A DNA stretch of 9,827 nt from Bryobacterales bacterium (GCA_003132865.1 PKYZ01000866.1:4050-13876); one strand, 5' to 3'. Shown: positions 1 to 6,722, counted from the stretch's first letter. The notes: a model not told the origin generated them from the sequence alone. Translations and numbers: made by a program.

Positions 1-18
1 CTGGAGGTCTGCCCCACC
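1..18 (+). repeat. Partial, degenerate copy of the intergenic palindromic repeat
   Basis: The first 18 bases match the right half of the repeat found at 5372-5395 and 6747-6830 (consensus right half AGGAGGCCTGTCCCACC) with three differences. The left half is cut off by the window edge. Like the copy at 5372, it lies just downstream of the stop codon of a minus-strand gene. Confidence 0.5.
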
Positions 19-22
19 ACTA

Positions 23-1096
23 TCATTCATGGGCGGCCCAGGCCAGGCCGTCGGGTTCCTGGCCGGCGTCGATGCGGCCGGTGACGGTCAGGGTTTTCAG
101 GTCGATCACGGCCACGTAATTATCCGGCGTGCAGGCCACGAACGCGCGGGATCCGTCAGGATCCATTTGAATCCCGGCGGCGCCGCGGCCCAGTTTCACG
201 CGCTGGACTTCGCGGCGCGTGGCGGCGTCCAGCACGGCTAGATCGGACCCGCCCAGGGAGGAAATGAGGACCAGCTTGCCGTCCGGCGTAAACTTCAACC
301 GGTTGGCTCCGCGCACGTTGGCTGCGAGCGTGGCGACGACCTTTTTGGCGGCGACATCGACCACCGACACCGTGCCGTCCCGCGCGTTGGCGACCCAGAT
401 CTCGCTGCCACCCGGCGCGACGTCGAAGCCTTCCGATCCGCGGCCCACGGCAACGATCGTCTGGGTCCACTGGGGCGTGGGAGGCGGAGGGGCGGGCGCG
501 GGTCCACCCGGAGGCGGGCCGCCCGGAGGAGGCGCACCCGGCGGAGGTCCACCCAGCCCTGGCACCGCGGCGCTCCTTTCGAAAATACTGAGCGTGGCCG
601 AACTGACGTTGGTGGTGACGATGCGGCTCAAGTCTTTCCAGACTGCCACCATGTGGGTGCGATCCTGACCGGTGCCCATGATCCAATCCACCTGGCCGGT
701 GGCGGGATCGTACCGGGCGACGACTTTGTTGGCCTCGGCGGTGAAGTAGAGTTTGCCGCCCGTGTAATCGAGGCCGTGCGGCCCGTGGAGCACGCCCAGG
801 TCGATGGCGCGCAGCGTCTTTTGGGCTACGAGGTCGACGACCGTAATGGTGTTGTACGCGCCGAATCCGTAGTTGGAAATGTAGGCGAGTTTGCCATCCG
901 TGGAGGCCGCCACTTCGTGCGGGTCGAGCCCGGATGGCATGCGCGCCACCACTTGCAGGGTGGCCGGATCGACGATGGAGAGCGTCCGGTCCCTCTTGGA
1001 AAGAACCAGCAGCGCCGGCGAAGGAGTGCTCCGTGACTGTGCGAGCACCGTACCAACGACAGCGAGCAGAGCGATTGAAGCGATTCCAGCTTTCAT
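23..1096 (-). CDS. Secreted YVTN-type beta-propeller protein with Pro/Gly-rich insertion
   Basis: This encodes 357 aa. Residues 1-20 form a signal peptide (MKAGIASIALLAVVGTVLA then Q), so the product is exported. The rest is a series of propeller blades of the YVTN/lactonase-like type, seen as repeated units of the form 'DGKLAYISNYG', 'NTITVVDLVAQKTL', 'GSEIWVANARDGTVSVVDV', 'DGKLVLISSLGGSDLAVLD' and 'DGSRAFVACTPDNYVAVIDL'. Between blades, at about residues 179-208, lies a low-complexity run of PPPGG/PPPG units that should form a flexible loop. The start at 1096 is preferred over an ATG 21 bases upstream because GGAGGT lies four bases before it and the longer start would overlap that site. 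These proteins usually act as periplasmic or surface scaffolds, or bind ligands; no catalytic motif or substrate can be read. The name is a fold-level call, not a function. Confidence 0.9.
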   Translation of the reverse strand: MKAGIASIALLAVVGTVLAQSRSTPSPALLVLSKRDRTLSIVDPATLQVVARMPSGLDPHEVAASTDGKLAYISNYGFGAYNTITVVDLVAQKTLRAIDLGVLHGPHGLDYTGGKLYFTAEANKVVARYDPATGQVDWIMGTGQDRTHMVAVWKDLSRIVTTNVSSATLSIFERSAAVPGLGGPPPGAPPPGGPPPGGPAPAPPPPTPQWTQTIVAVGRGSEGFDVAPGGSEIWVANARDGTVSVVDVAAKKVVATLAANVRGANRLKFTPDGKLVLISSLGGSDLAVLDAATRREVQRVKLGRGAAGIQMDPDGSRAFVACTPDNYVAVIDLKTLTVTGRIDAGQEPDGLAWAAHE

Positions 1097-1100
1097 GAGC

Positions 1101-1106
1101 ACCTCC
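1101..1106 (-). promoter_or_regulatory. Shine-Dalgarno site GGAGGT of the beta-propeller gene
   Basis: On the minus strand GGAGGT is followed by GCTC and then ATG at 1096. It is one of the few clear ribosome binding sites in the window. It decides the start in favour of 1096 over the ATG at 1117. Confidence 0.8.
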
Positions 1107-1165
1107 AGTAAACTCAAGTCAAATTCTTAGGCAGCGGGCGAAATCGCCTGTGCCACCAGTGTCAC

Positions 1166-1393
1166 CTAAAAGATTTTCGCCATTCTTTTATATGCCTTAA
1201 TCGCCGCGTTTTGAAACTCCCACGCTGGTTGCCCGGTTGGCGGTGTTCCCTGCCACTCGAGCTGCCAGGCGAATCCTTTCAAAAGCGGCCGGGCGATGAC
1301 GCGCAGGGCTTGCCCGGCGAACTCGGGATATTGTTGGGCGGCTTCGGCGAGAGCCATGCGGCTCAGCTCAGGGTCGATCTCGATCGGCTGCAT
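1166..1393 (-). CDS. Small hypothetical protein, 75 aa
   Basis: I do not recognise this protein. It begins MQPIEIDPELSRMALAEA and ends with a basic helix (IKAYKRMAKIF). The composition is ordinary for a soluble cytoplasmic protein: an amphipathic Ala/Glu-rich N-terminal helix, then 'LKGFAWQLEWQGTPPTGQPAWEFQN'-like Trp-rich strand material in the middle, and no signal peptide or membrane segment. It lies 69 bp upstream of the beta-propeller gene on the same strand and is divergent from the DUF4097 gene. No good Shine-Dalgarno precedes the ATG, which weakens the call. An overlapping plus-strand frame (1211-1447) is Arg/Pro/Gly-rich and looks like a shadow. The natural residue composition is the main reason for calling this strand. 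Confidence 0.5.
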   Translation of the reverse strand: MQPIEIDPELSRMALAEAAQQYPEFAGQALRVIARPLLKGFAWQLEWQGTPPTGQPAWEFQNAAIKAYKRMAKIF

Positions 1394-1417
1394 GCGACTA
1401 TCGTAGCCGAAAATTCG

Positions 1418-1443
1418 GGAACTGCGCGCGCGGTTCCGTCGTA
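1418..1443 (+). promoter_or_regulatory. Candidate ECF-sigma promoter or palindromic operator upstream of the DUF4097 gene
   Basis: GGAAC at 1418-1422 is followed after 17 bases by CGTA at 1440-1443, which resembles the GGAAC / CGT(A/C) elements of ECF sigma factors. The start codon lies 18 bases further on. The same GGAAC is the left arm of a 20-bp near-palindrome (1418-1437, GGAAC...GTTCC, one mismatched pair). A second inverted repeat, CCGAA-AA-TTCGG (1407-1418), touches it on the left. A repressor site is therefore an equally good reading. It lies between divergent genes. Confidence 0.35.
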
Positions 1444-1461
1444 TTGATGGTGAGGCTATCT

Positions 1462-2247
1462 ATGTCCAAGACTATCTTCTGGGCGTCTGCCCTTTGCGCA
1501 GTGGCGGCTGTTCCCATGCTGGCGGATCAGTGGGGCAAAAGCTTCAGTGTGGGTGCGGCGCCGGAGCTGCGCATCGAGACCAGCGACGCCAACGTGACCC
1601 TGCGCGCGGCTGACGTGAAGACGATCGAGGCGCGGGTCTACACCTCCGGCTGGAGGATCGGCCCGGGCGACGTGCACGTGATGGATCATCAGACCGGCGA
1701 CCGGGTGGAGATCGAAGTGAAGGTCCCGACACTGCATTTCAATCTGGGAAACCGGTGGGTGAAGATCGAAGTGCAAGTTCCCAACGCGACCAAGGCCGAC
1801 GTGCACACCGGCGATGGCAACATCCGCGCCGATGGCCTGCGCGGGCAGACCAGGCTGGTGACGCATGACGGCAACATCGACGGCGAGGGATTCGATGGCG
1901 CGCTGGAAGCGAGCAGCGGCGACGGCAACATCCACGTGCGCGGGAAGTTTAGCGGGCTGAACCTGCGCAGCGGGGACGGCAACATCGAGGCGGAGGTGGC
2001 TGCGGGATCGCACATGGCCACCGGTTGGATGATACATACCGGCGATGGCGGGGTTACGCTGCGGCTGCCGGAGGGCTTCGCCGCGAACCTGGACGCACAC
2101 ACCGGAGACGGGCGGATCACGGTGGATCTGCCGCTGACAACGGAGGGAGGCATCCGCGAGGACGCGGTTAGCGGAAAACTGAACGGCGGCGGGCCGGTGC
2201 TGACGGTGCGTACCGGGGATGGGTCGGTGCACGTGGCGCGGTTGTAA
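1462..2247 (+). CDS. Secreted DUF4097-family beta-strand repeat protein
   Basis: This encodes 261 aa. Residues 1-21 are a signal peptide (MSKTIFWASALCAVAAVPMLA). The mature part is almost entirely short beta strands, as in DUF4097/adhesin-like beta-solenoid proteins. From residue 115 on it carries seven spaced turns of the type [H/S]xGDGN[I/V]: HTGDGNI, THDGNI, SSGDGNI, RSGDGNI, HTGDGGV, HTGDGRI and RTGDGSV. The ATG at 1462 was chosen because GTGAGG sits six bases upstream and the signal peptide begins there; TTG at 1444 and ATG at 1447 are in frame but have no Shine-Dalgarno. The biochemical role of DUF4097 is unsettled; members are often exported and linked to envelope-stress regulation, which would suit the possible ECF promoter upstream. 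Glycine and aspartate at the turns could bind Ca2+, but that is a guess. Confidence 0.85.
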   Translation: MSKTIFWASALCAVAAVPMLADQWGKSFSVGAAPELRIETSDANVTLRAADVKTIEARVYTSGWRIGPGDVHVMDHQTGDRVEIEVKVPTLHFNLGNRWVKIEVQVPNATKADVHTGDGNIRADGLRGQTRLVTHDGNIDGEGFDGALEASSGDGNIHVRGKFSGLNLRSGDGNIEAEVAAGSHMATGWMIHTGDGGVTLRLPEGFAANLDAHTGDGRITVDLPLTTEGGIREDAVSGKLNGGGPVLTVRTGDGSVHVARL

Positions 2248-2252
2248 GCCGT

Positions 2253-2268
2253 GGGAGGCCGTGCTCCC
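2253..2268 (+). terminator. Weak hairpin after the DUF4097 gene
   Basis: GGGAG (2253-2257) and CTCCC (2264-2268) can pair around a six-base loop, starting six bases after the stop codon. The hairpin lies in the 51-bp gap between two convergent genes. There is no T-run, so intrinsic termination is uncertain. It may also be a decayed relative of the GGAGGCC repeats. Confidence 0.25.
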
Positions 2269-2298
2269 TGCGGCGGTGCTGGATGCTGGGTGTTGGGT

Positions 2299-2786
2299 TC
2301 AGGTTTCGCCCAGTTCCGCGAGAACCTCTGAGTAGAGTTCGGGTCCGATCCAGAATCGAGCGGTGTGGACCAATTCATCGAGCACCGGCTTGGCCAGATC
2401 GATCAGGCCAACCCTTTTCGCTTGGGCCACTACACCGATGAGTCCCGTAACCGTCAGACCTGCCGCAGTCGCAGTTCGACGGCCACGTCTTTCGTCCACA
2501 AGCAACACGTCCGCTCGATGCTCGATCGCAACGACGATGGCCTCAGCCTCGCCAGGTCCGGAATCCCACGAAGCTCTCGTACGCGTTTGTGGTTTGCCGC
2601 AGCCACGACTATCAACCAGGGCATCGAAGCAAGATCGATTGCGGGCGGCAGATCGCGCTTGGAGTCCGTCAATTCCCGATATACGGCGGAGGGAATGAGC
2701 ACTTGGCGATAAAGCGACCGCAACAGTTCGAGACGGTCTATGCGGGCGAGATTCAGGACGGGAGATGTATCGGAGACAACGATCAA
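2299..2786 (-). pseudogene. DUF3368 PIN-like toxin, broken by a one-base deletion
   Basis: Two frames together make one DUF3368 protein. The N-terminal part (from 2786) reads [20 protein letters not shown], with the expected acidic D6 and E38. It stays recognisable to GIPD at about residue 77. The C-terminal part, in another frame, gives [20 protein letters not shown] followed by ERRGRR and ends VLAELGET at 2299. Adding one C in the minus strand near 2555-2557 restores the family-typical DPGEAEAI and a protein of about 162 aa, the usual length. Without it, the product leaves the family frame before the second acidic cluster and should be inactive as a PIN nuclease. The start is TTG, and TTGA overlaps the antitoxin stop, suggesting translational coupling. 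No slippery heptamer is visible, so decay or a sequencing error is more likely than programmed frameshifting. Confidence 0.85.
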
Positions 2787-3028
2787 AGATGTTCCGTTTG
2801 GCGCAGAGTCCGAAGGTCCTCGCGGAACTCCTGTATTCCGTAATGAATCGGAATTTGGCGTTTCGCCAGCAGCGCCTGAAAGGCGAGCTGGCTCATCTCC
2901 GCAAGACGGCTGGCTTCCGCGAGGGTTAGCCGCTCTTGTTGGAACAGCGTCAACGCAAGCTCCTGCTTTAGCTCGGGTTCGCTGATGTGAGCCGCCGTGA
3001 GGACTTCGTCTGAGATGGTGACCGGCAT
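2783..3028 (-). CDS. UPF0175 family antitoxin-like small protein
   Basis: This encodes 81 aa starting [20 protein letters not shown]. The sequence follows the UPF0175 pattern closely: an N-terminal 'VTISDEVL' strand, '[24 protein letters not shown]' with a helix-turn-helix-like segment at about residues 35-57, then '[20 protein letters not shown]'. UPF0175 proteins are commonly encoded just before DUF3368 PIN proteins and are regarded as the antitoxin half of a type II-like module. The frame is open upstream to 3118, but the start at 3028 fits the family and has AGAG a few bases before it. The stop overlaps the start of the toxin gene by four bases. The gene is intact although its partner is frameshifted. 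Autoregulation through the short upstream region is likely for this class but not shown. Confidence 0.85.
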   Translation of the reverse strand: MPVTISDEVLTAAHISEPELKQELALTLFQQERLTLAEASRLAEMSQLAFQALLAKRQIPIHYGIQEFREDLRTLRQTEHL

Positions 3029-3110
3029 TGTCTCTTTGGTATCATACCGCCCGCAGCCCACGCGGGTGAGCTTCGACGCTAGGTAGTATAGTGGGCATTC
3101 GTACTCACGC
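3029..3110. promoter_or_regulatory. Divergent control region of antitoxin and acylase genes
   Basis: Within 82 bp there is a minus-strand -10-like TATGAT (3041-3046), a plus-strand -10-like TATAGT (3087-3092), and an inverted repeat CCCGC/GCGGG (3050-3054 and 3062-3066, seven-base loop) between them. No convincing -35 box accompanies either -10. The inverted repeat could be the site where the antitoxin represses its own gene. All of this is weak. Confidence 0.3.
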
Positions 3111-5354
3111 ATGCCCACAGCTCAGTTTCAGATACACAGACCACACCGGGTACTCCGCTACATCAACGCCGCCATCGGGATCGCGCTGCTGGCCGCGGCC
3201 GGGGCGGTGTACTGGTTCGTGTACCGCGCGCTGCCGCAGACTTCGGGCACGATCGCGGCGCCGGTTTCGCAACGCGTGACGATTGCGCGCGACGCGCTGG
3301 GGGTGCCGCACATCTCGGCGGCGAGCGAGGATGACGTCTTCTTCGCGCAAGGCTACGTGGCGGCGCAGGACCGGCTTTTCCAGATGGATGGGCTGCGGCG
3401 CCTGGCGGGCGGGGATCTGTCGGAAATCGTGGGTGCGGGGGCTTTGGAACTCGACCGCGATTCGCGCCGGCTGCGCATGCGGCGCATCGCGGAAATGGCG
3501 TATGTCTCGCTGTCGCCGCAAGACCGCGCGCCGCTGGCGGCCTACGCGCGGGGCGTGAACTACTTCATCGAAACCCACCTGCACGCTTTGCCGGTGGAAT
3601 TCACGCTGCTCGGGTACGAGCCGCGGCCGTGGAGCGTGGTGGATACGATTCTGATCGGGCTGCACATGTACCGCGACCTGACCACGTCGTGGAAAGACGA
3701 AATCCTAAAGCGAGACATGCGGGCGGCGGGCGATCGCGCGAAGGTGGATTTCCTGTTTCCTCCGCGGAGCGGCGGCGAGTTGCAGCCCGGCTCGAATGCC
3801 TGGGCGGTCGGCGGTGCGCACACGGCCTCCGGGAAACCGCTGCTGTGCGACGACATGCACCTGGCTTATTCGATTCCGGGCATCTGGTACATGGTGCACC
3901 TGCGGGCGCCGGGCCTGGATGTGTCGGGCGTGTCGCTGCCGGGCACGCCGTCGGTGATCGTGGGACATAACCAGCGCATCGCCTGGGGCGTGACGAACTT
4001 GCAGTTCGACGTGCAGGATCTCTACATCGAGAACTTCGATCCGGGCACAGGCCGCTACCTGTACCGCGGGCAATGGGAGCAGGCGCGCGAGGAACGGGAA
4101 ATCATACGCGTGAAGGGCGCGCCGGCGGTGGAGATGCCGCTGTGGATTACGCGCCATGGGCCGCTCTATATAAACGATGCGAAGGAGCGCCTGGCGCTGC
4201 GCTGGGCGGCGGCGGAACCGGGATCGTTTCAGTTTCCATTTCCGGAACTGAACAGGGCGGGGAACTGGCAGGAGTTCACGGGGGCGCTGGCGCGGTTTCC
4301 CGGCCCCGCGCAGAACTTCGTTTATGCCGATGTGGACGGCAACATCGGGTATCACGCCGCGGGGTTGTTGCCGATCCGCAAGGGGTATACGGGGGACGTA
4401 CCGGTGGATGGATCGTCGGGCGAGAACGAGTGGCAAGGGTTCATTCCGTTCGATCAGTTGCCGGCGTTCTATAATCCGCCGGCCGGTGTGATCGTGACGG
4501 CGAATCAGAATCCATTTCCGCCGGATTACGCTTACGCGGTGAATGGAAACTTCGCTTCGCACTACCGGTCGCGGCAGATACGGAACCTGCTGATGGCCAG
4601 AAACGGCTGGCGGGCACAGGACATGCTGACGGTGCAGAAGGACGTGTACTCGAGCTTCTTTCAGCATCTGGCGCAGGCCATTGTGGAGGCTTACGACCGG
4701 CACAAAGCGCAGCACGGCGACCTTGCCCAGGCCGAGAACGCGGTGCAATTGCTGCGCGGCTGGGATGGCCAGATGGACAAGGACGCGGCCGCGCCGCTGA
4801 TCGTGACGCTGGCCTACGAGCGCTTGAAGGTGTTGGTGGCGCAAAGCGCTTCACCGGCCGTAGGGGCCAGGTATAAATATCAGATGGCGCCGGCGGCGAT
4901 CGAGACGCTGCTGCGCAGGCGGCCGGCGGGCTGGTTCAACGATTGGGACGAAACCATCCTGCGCGGCTTCGGGCTGGGGTTGGAGGACGGCCGGCGCAAG
5001 CAGGGGCGCGATCCCGGCCATTGGGTCTACGGCAAATATGCGCCGCTGTTGCTCGCCAATCCGGTGGGACGGCATCTGCCGCTGGTGGCGGGATTGTTCG
5101 ATATCGGTCCGGTGGCCATGAGCGGATCGCCTACCACCGTGAAGCAGTATACCGAAGACCTGGGGCCTTCCATGCGCCTCGATGCAGATGTTGCGGACTG
5201 GGACCATTCCCTATTGGAAGGGACCACGGGCCAGTCCGGCCAGGTTCTGTCGCGCCATTACAAGGACCAGTGGGAACGATACTACAACGCCGAAAGCTTT
5301 CCGATGCAATTTCGGAAAGTGGAGGCTAAGGATGTGTTGACGCTGACGCCGTAG
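3111..5354 (+). CDS. Penicillin acylase family (peptidase S45) Ntn-hydrolase, membrane-anchored
   Basis: This encodes 747 aa. A hydrophobic segment at about residues 18-37 (AAIGIALLAAAGAVYWFVY) serves as an uncleaved anchor or signal. An alpha-chain region follows, with the family motif 'DALGVPHISAASEDDVFFAQ' and 'GYVAAQDRLFQMD'. The nucleophile is Ser228 in G-SNAWAVGG; autocleavage before it would give a beta chain of about 520 aa. The beta chain shows 'SGKPLLCDDMHL', 'GHNQRIAWGVTN' and 'QNFVYADVDGNIGYHAAG' (N402 the likely oxyanion-hole Asn). It ends with 'GQSGQVLSRHYKDQWERYY', the typical C-terminal signature. The family hydrolyses amide bonds of acylated substrates, including beta-lactam side chains and acyl-homoserine lactones; the substrate here cannot be told. 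The length is normal and the frame intact. No clear Shine-Dalgarno precedes the ATG, but no later start would keep the anchor. Confidence 0.93.
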   Translation: MPTAQFQIHRPHRVLRYINAAIGIALLAAAGAVYWFVYRALPQTSGTIAAPVSQRVTIARDALGVPHISAASEDDVFFAQGYVAAQDRLFQMDGLRRLAGGDLSEIVGAGALELDRDSRRLRMRRIAEMAYVSLSPQDRAPLAAYARGVNYFIETHLHALPVEFTLLGYEPRPWSVVDTILIGLHMYRDLTTSWKDEILKRDMRAAGDRAKVDFLFPPRSGGELQPGSNAWAVGGAHTASGKPLLCDDMHLAYSIPGIWYMVHLRAPGLDVSGVSLPGTPSVIVGHNQRIAWGVTNLQFDVQDLYIENFDPGTGRYLYRGQWEQAREEREIIRVKGAPAVEMPLWITRHGPLYINDAKERLALRWAAAEPGSFQFPFPELNRAGNWQEFTGALARFPGPAQNFVYADVDGNIGYHAAGLLPIRKGYTGDVPVDGSSGENEWQGFIPFDQLPAFYNPPAGVIVTANQNPFPPDYAYAVNGNFASHYRSRQIRNLLMARNGWRAQDMLTVQKDVYSSFFQHLAQAIVEAYDRHKAQHGDLAQAENAVQLLRGWDGQMDKDAAAPLIVTLAYERLKVLVAQSASPAVGARYKYQMAPAAIETLLRRRPAGWFNDWDETILRGFGLGLEDGRRKQGRDPGHWVYGKYAPLLLANPVGRHLPLVAGLFDIGPVAMSGSPTTVKQYTEDLGPSMRLDADVADWDHSLLEGTTGQSGQVLSRHYKDQWERYYNAESFPMQFRKVEAKDVLTLTP

Positions 5355-5371
5355 GGTGCGACATCCACACA

Positions 5372-5395
5372 ACAGGCCAGGAGGCCTGTCCCACC
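5372..5395 (+). repeat. Palindromic intergenic repeat between convergent genes
   Basis: ACAGGCC (5372-5378), loop AGGA, then GGCCTGT (5383-5389) form a perfect 7-bp stem, followed by CCCACC. It fills most of the 40-bp gap between the acylase stop and the stop of the minus-strand small gene, and its last base touches that stop codon. It may act as a two-way terminator or mRNA 3'-end stabiliser, though no T-run follows on either strand. Confidence 0.75.
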
Positions 5396-5739
5396 TACTC
5401 GCCGCCGCCGGTCTGGACTCCGGTGTCGAACGTCAGCTTGGTGGTGGTGCCGCCCAATTCGATCTCCTGAATCGAGAATTTGCCGTTGTTCTCGTTATAG
5501 AGGACCCGGGTGCGGTCGTACTTCTGGTTCGTGTTTTCGACCTTGGCGGGGACTTCCACCTGTTGCTTGTTGGCTTTCAGGATGACAACGGAGTTTTCCT
5601 TTACGCTCAACTGGTAATCGCCGGCTTTCAGTTCCTTGCCCTTCACGACGGAAGGTTCGACAAACGATATCTTGTAGGTCGCCGCGCTCGCGACGGAGAG
5701 GGCGACGAAGGCGAATGATGTGAGAATTTGCTTGATCAT
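5395..5739 (-). CDS. Small secreted hypothetical protein, probably leaderless mRNA
   Basis: This encodes 114 aa if started at 5739 (MIKQILTSFAFVALSVASA, a signal peptide cut near residues 19-20), or 116 aa from an ATG at 5745. The mature part is beta-rich, with 'LKAGDYQLSVKENSVVILKANKQQVEVPAKVE', 'YDRTRVLYNENNGKFSIQEIELGGTTTKLTF' and a GGGE tail. I know of no named function; similar short exported proteins with a KAGDYQ/V-type core are common in Acidobacteriota genomes, but that is memory, not a search. A 60-base sample (5581-5640) is 30/60 G+C, lower than the neighbours. There is no Shine-Dalgarno. Instead a near-consensus promoter sits so close that +1 should fall on the A of the 5739 ATG. 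The gene is convergent with the acylase gene. Confidence 0.8.
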   Translation of the reverse strand: MIKQILTSFAFVALSVASAATYKISFVEPSVVKGKELKAGDYQLSVKENSVVILKANKQQVEVPAKVENTNQKYDRTRVLYNENNGKFSIQEIELGGTTTKLTFDTGVQTGGGE

Positions 5740-5745
5740 GACCAT

Positions 5746-5774
5746 ATTATAGCACCACTATATTCTGGTGTTAA
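5746..5774 (-). promoter_or_regulatory. Sigma70-type promoter of the small secreted protein
   Basis: On the minus strand TTAACA (5774-5769, five of six bases of the -35 consensus) is separated by exactly 17 bases from a perfect TATAAT (5751-5746). Counting the last T of the -10 box as -7 puts +1 at 5739, the A of the favoured start codon. The promoter lies 18 bp beyond the stop of the KASIII-like gene on the same strand, so the small gene has its own transcription. Confidence 0.7.
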
Positions 5775-5792
5775 TACCTGATTATGCGACAA

Positions 5793-6722
5793 TCATGCCG
5801 TGGCCAGCAGGGCGCCCCAATGCAGCCCGGCTCCGAATGCGGCGAAGACCAGGGGGCCTGTGGGCGGCGACGAGTGCTGCTGGCGCCATTCCGCGGCGGC
5901 GATCAAGAGCGAGGCGGAGGAGGTGTTGCCGTAGCGCTGGATGTTGCGAAAGAAGCGATCCTCGGGAACGGCGAGCGCTTGCGCCACGCGGGCGATCAGG
6001 TTGAGATTGGCTTGGTGCATCAGGAAGGCCTCCACAGCCGCGGCGGGGATGCGGTTTCGCTCCAGCAATTCGGAAATAGCGCGCGGGATTTTGCGGGCTG
6101 CCTGGAGAATAATGGTCCGGCCATCCATATATAAGGGTGCGTCCAGATCGAGGCGCAGGGCTGCGGCGAAATCTCCATCGCTCGCCAGCAGCGAATCGCG
6201 GATTTCGGCAAATCCGGTTTCGGAACCGGCCAGGCAGGCGCCCGCGCCATCGCCGAACAGAATGGCGGTGTCGCGGTGCGCGGGATGCCGCTCGACTACG
6301 CGGGACATCACCTCCGAAGCGACAACCAGCACATTGCCATAAGCCGGAGCGAGATGCGCGGCGAGAGCCATGCCAAACAGCGATCCCGCGCTGGCGATGG
6401 GCAGATCGATGGCCGGCACGCCGTGGATGCCCAACCCGGCGCCGATCGCGGAGGCTGGTCCGGGAAACCGGTGCTCGGCGGAACTGGAGGCGACGAGCAG
6501 CAGGCCTACATCGCGCGCGATCAAGCTGGCGTTTTCGAGACAATTCGTGGCCGCACGGATTCCCAGCGAGGCAACGGATTCATCCGGGGCGGCGAAGCGG
6601 CGCTCGACGATTCCCGTGGCGCGGAGGATCCATTCGGCATCCGTGCCCGTTTCGGCGGCCAACTCGTGGTTGTCCACCACGCGAGAAGGCAAATAAGCGC
6701 CGAACGCCCGGAGGAAGGCCAT
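5793..6722 (-). CDS. 3-oxoacyl-ACP synthase III (KASIII/FabH-like) with Ser in place of catalytic Cys
   Basis: This encodes 309 aa, normal for the FabH family. The thiolase-fold landmarks are in order: 'GAYLPSRVVDN' at the N-terminus, 'WILRATGIVERR' (30-42), 'AIDLPIASAGSLFGMA' (104-119), 'AILFGDGAGA' (153-162), 'MHQANLNLI' with H236, 'YGNTSSAS' with N266, and the C-terminal 'FGAGLHWGA'. In the usual 'AACSG' nucleophile motif the Cys is replaced by Ser111 (codon AGC), while His and Asn of the triad remain. Established KASIII enzymes condense acyl-CoA with malonyl-ACP. Ser-type homologues such as DpsC of daunorubicin synthesis accept acyl-CoA on the Ser and act in starter selection. Together with the ACP upstream, a role in loading an acyl group onto that ACP is a reasonable inference. 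The gene lies last in the minus-strand operon, 125 bp after the ACP. No Shine-Dalgarno is clear, but the start fits the family. Confidence 0.9.
   Translation of the reverse strand: MAFLRAFGAYLPSRVVDNHELAAETGTDAEWILRATGIVERRFAAPDESVASLGIRAATNCLENASLIARDVGLLLVASSSAEHRFPGPASAIGAGLGIHGVPAIDLPIASAGSLFGMALAAHLAPAYGNVLVVASEVMSRVVERHPAHRDTAILFGDGAGACLAGSETGFAEIRDSLLASDGDFAAALRLDLDAPLYMDGRTIILQAARKIPRAISELLERNRIPAAAVEAFLMHQANLNLIARVAQALAVPEDRFFRNIQRYGNTSSASLLIAAAEWRQQHSSPPTGPLVFAAFGAGLHWGALLATA

Noticed and set aside
1211..1447. Plus-strand 78-aa frame opposite the small hypothetical gene
   Set aside because: Its composition is low-complexity Pro/Leu/Gly/Arg, it has no Shine-Dalgarno, and it runs through the palindrome and control region of the DUF4097 gene.
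2545..2565. Programmed frameshift in the DUF3368 gene
   Set aside because: No slippery heptamer or stimulating stem is visible, and one added C restores the family motif exactly, so deletion or error is simpler.
4165..4172. TATA-rich stretch (CTATATAA) as an internal promoter
   Set aside because: It lies inside the acylase coding sequence in conserved protein context and has no matching -35 box.
5779..5795. Terminator hairpin TGATT...AATCA at the end of the KASIII-like gene
   Set aside because: The stem is five A/T-rich pairs with a seven-base loop, includes the stop codon, and has no T-run; it is too weak.
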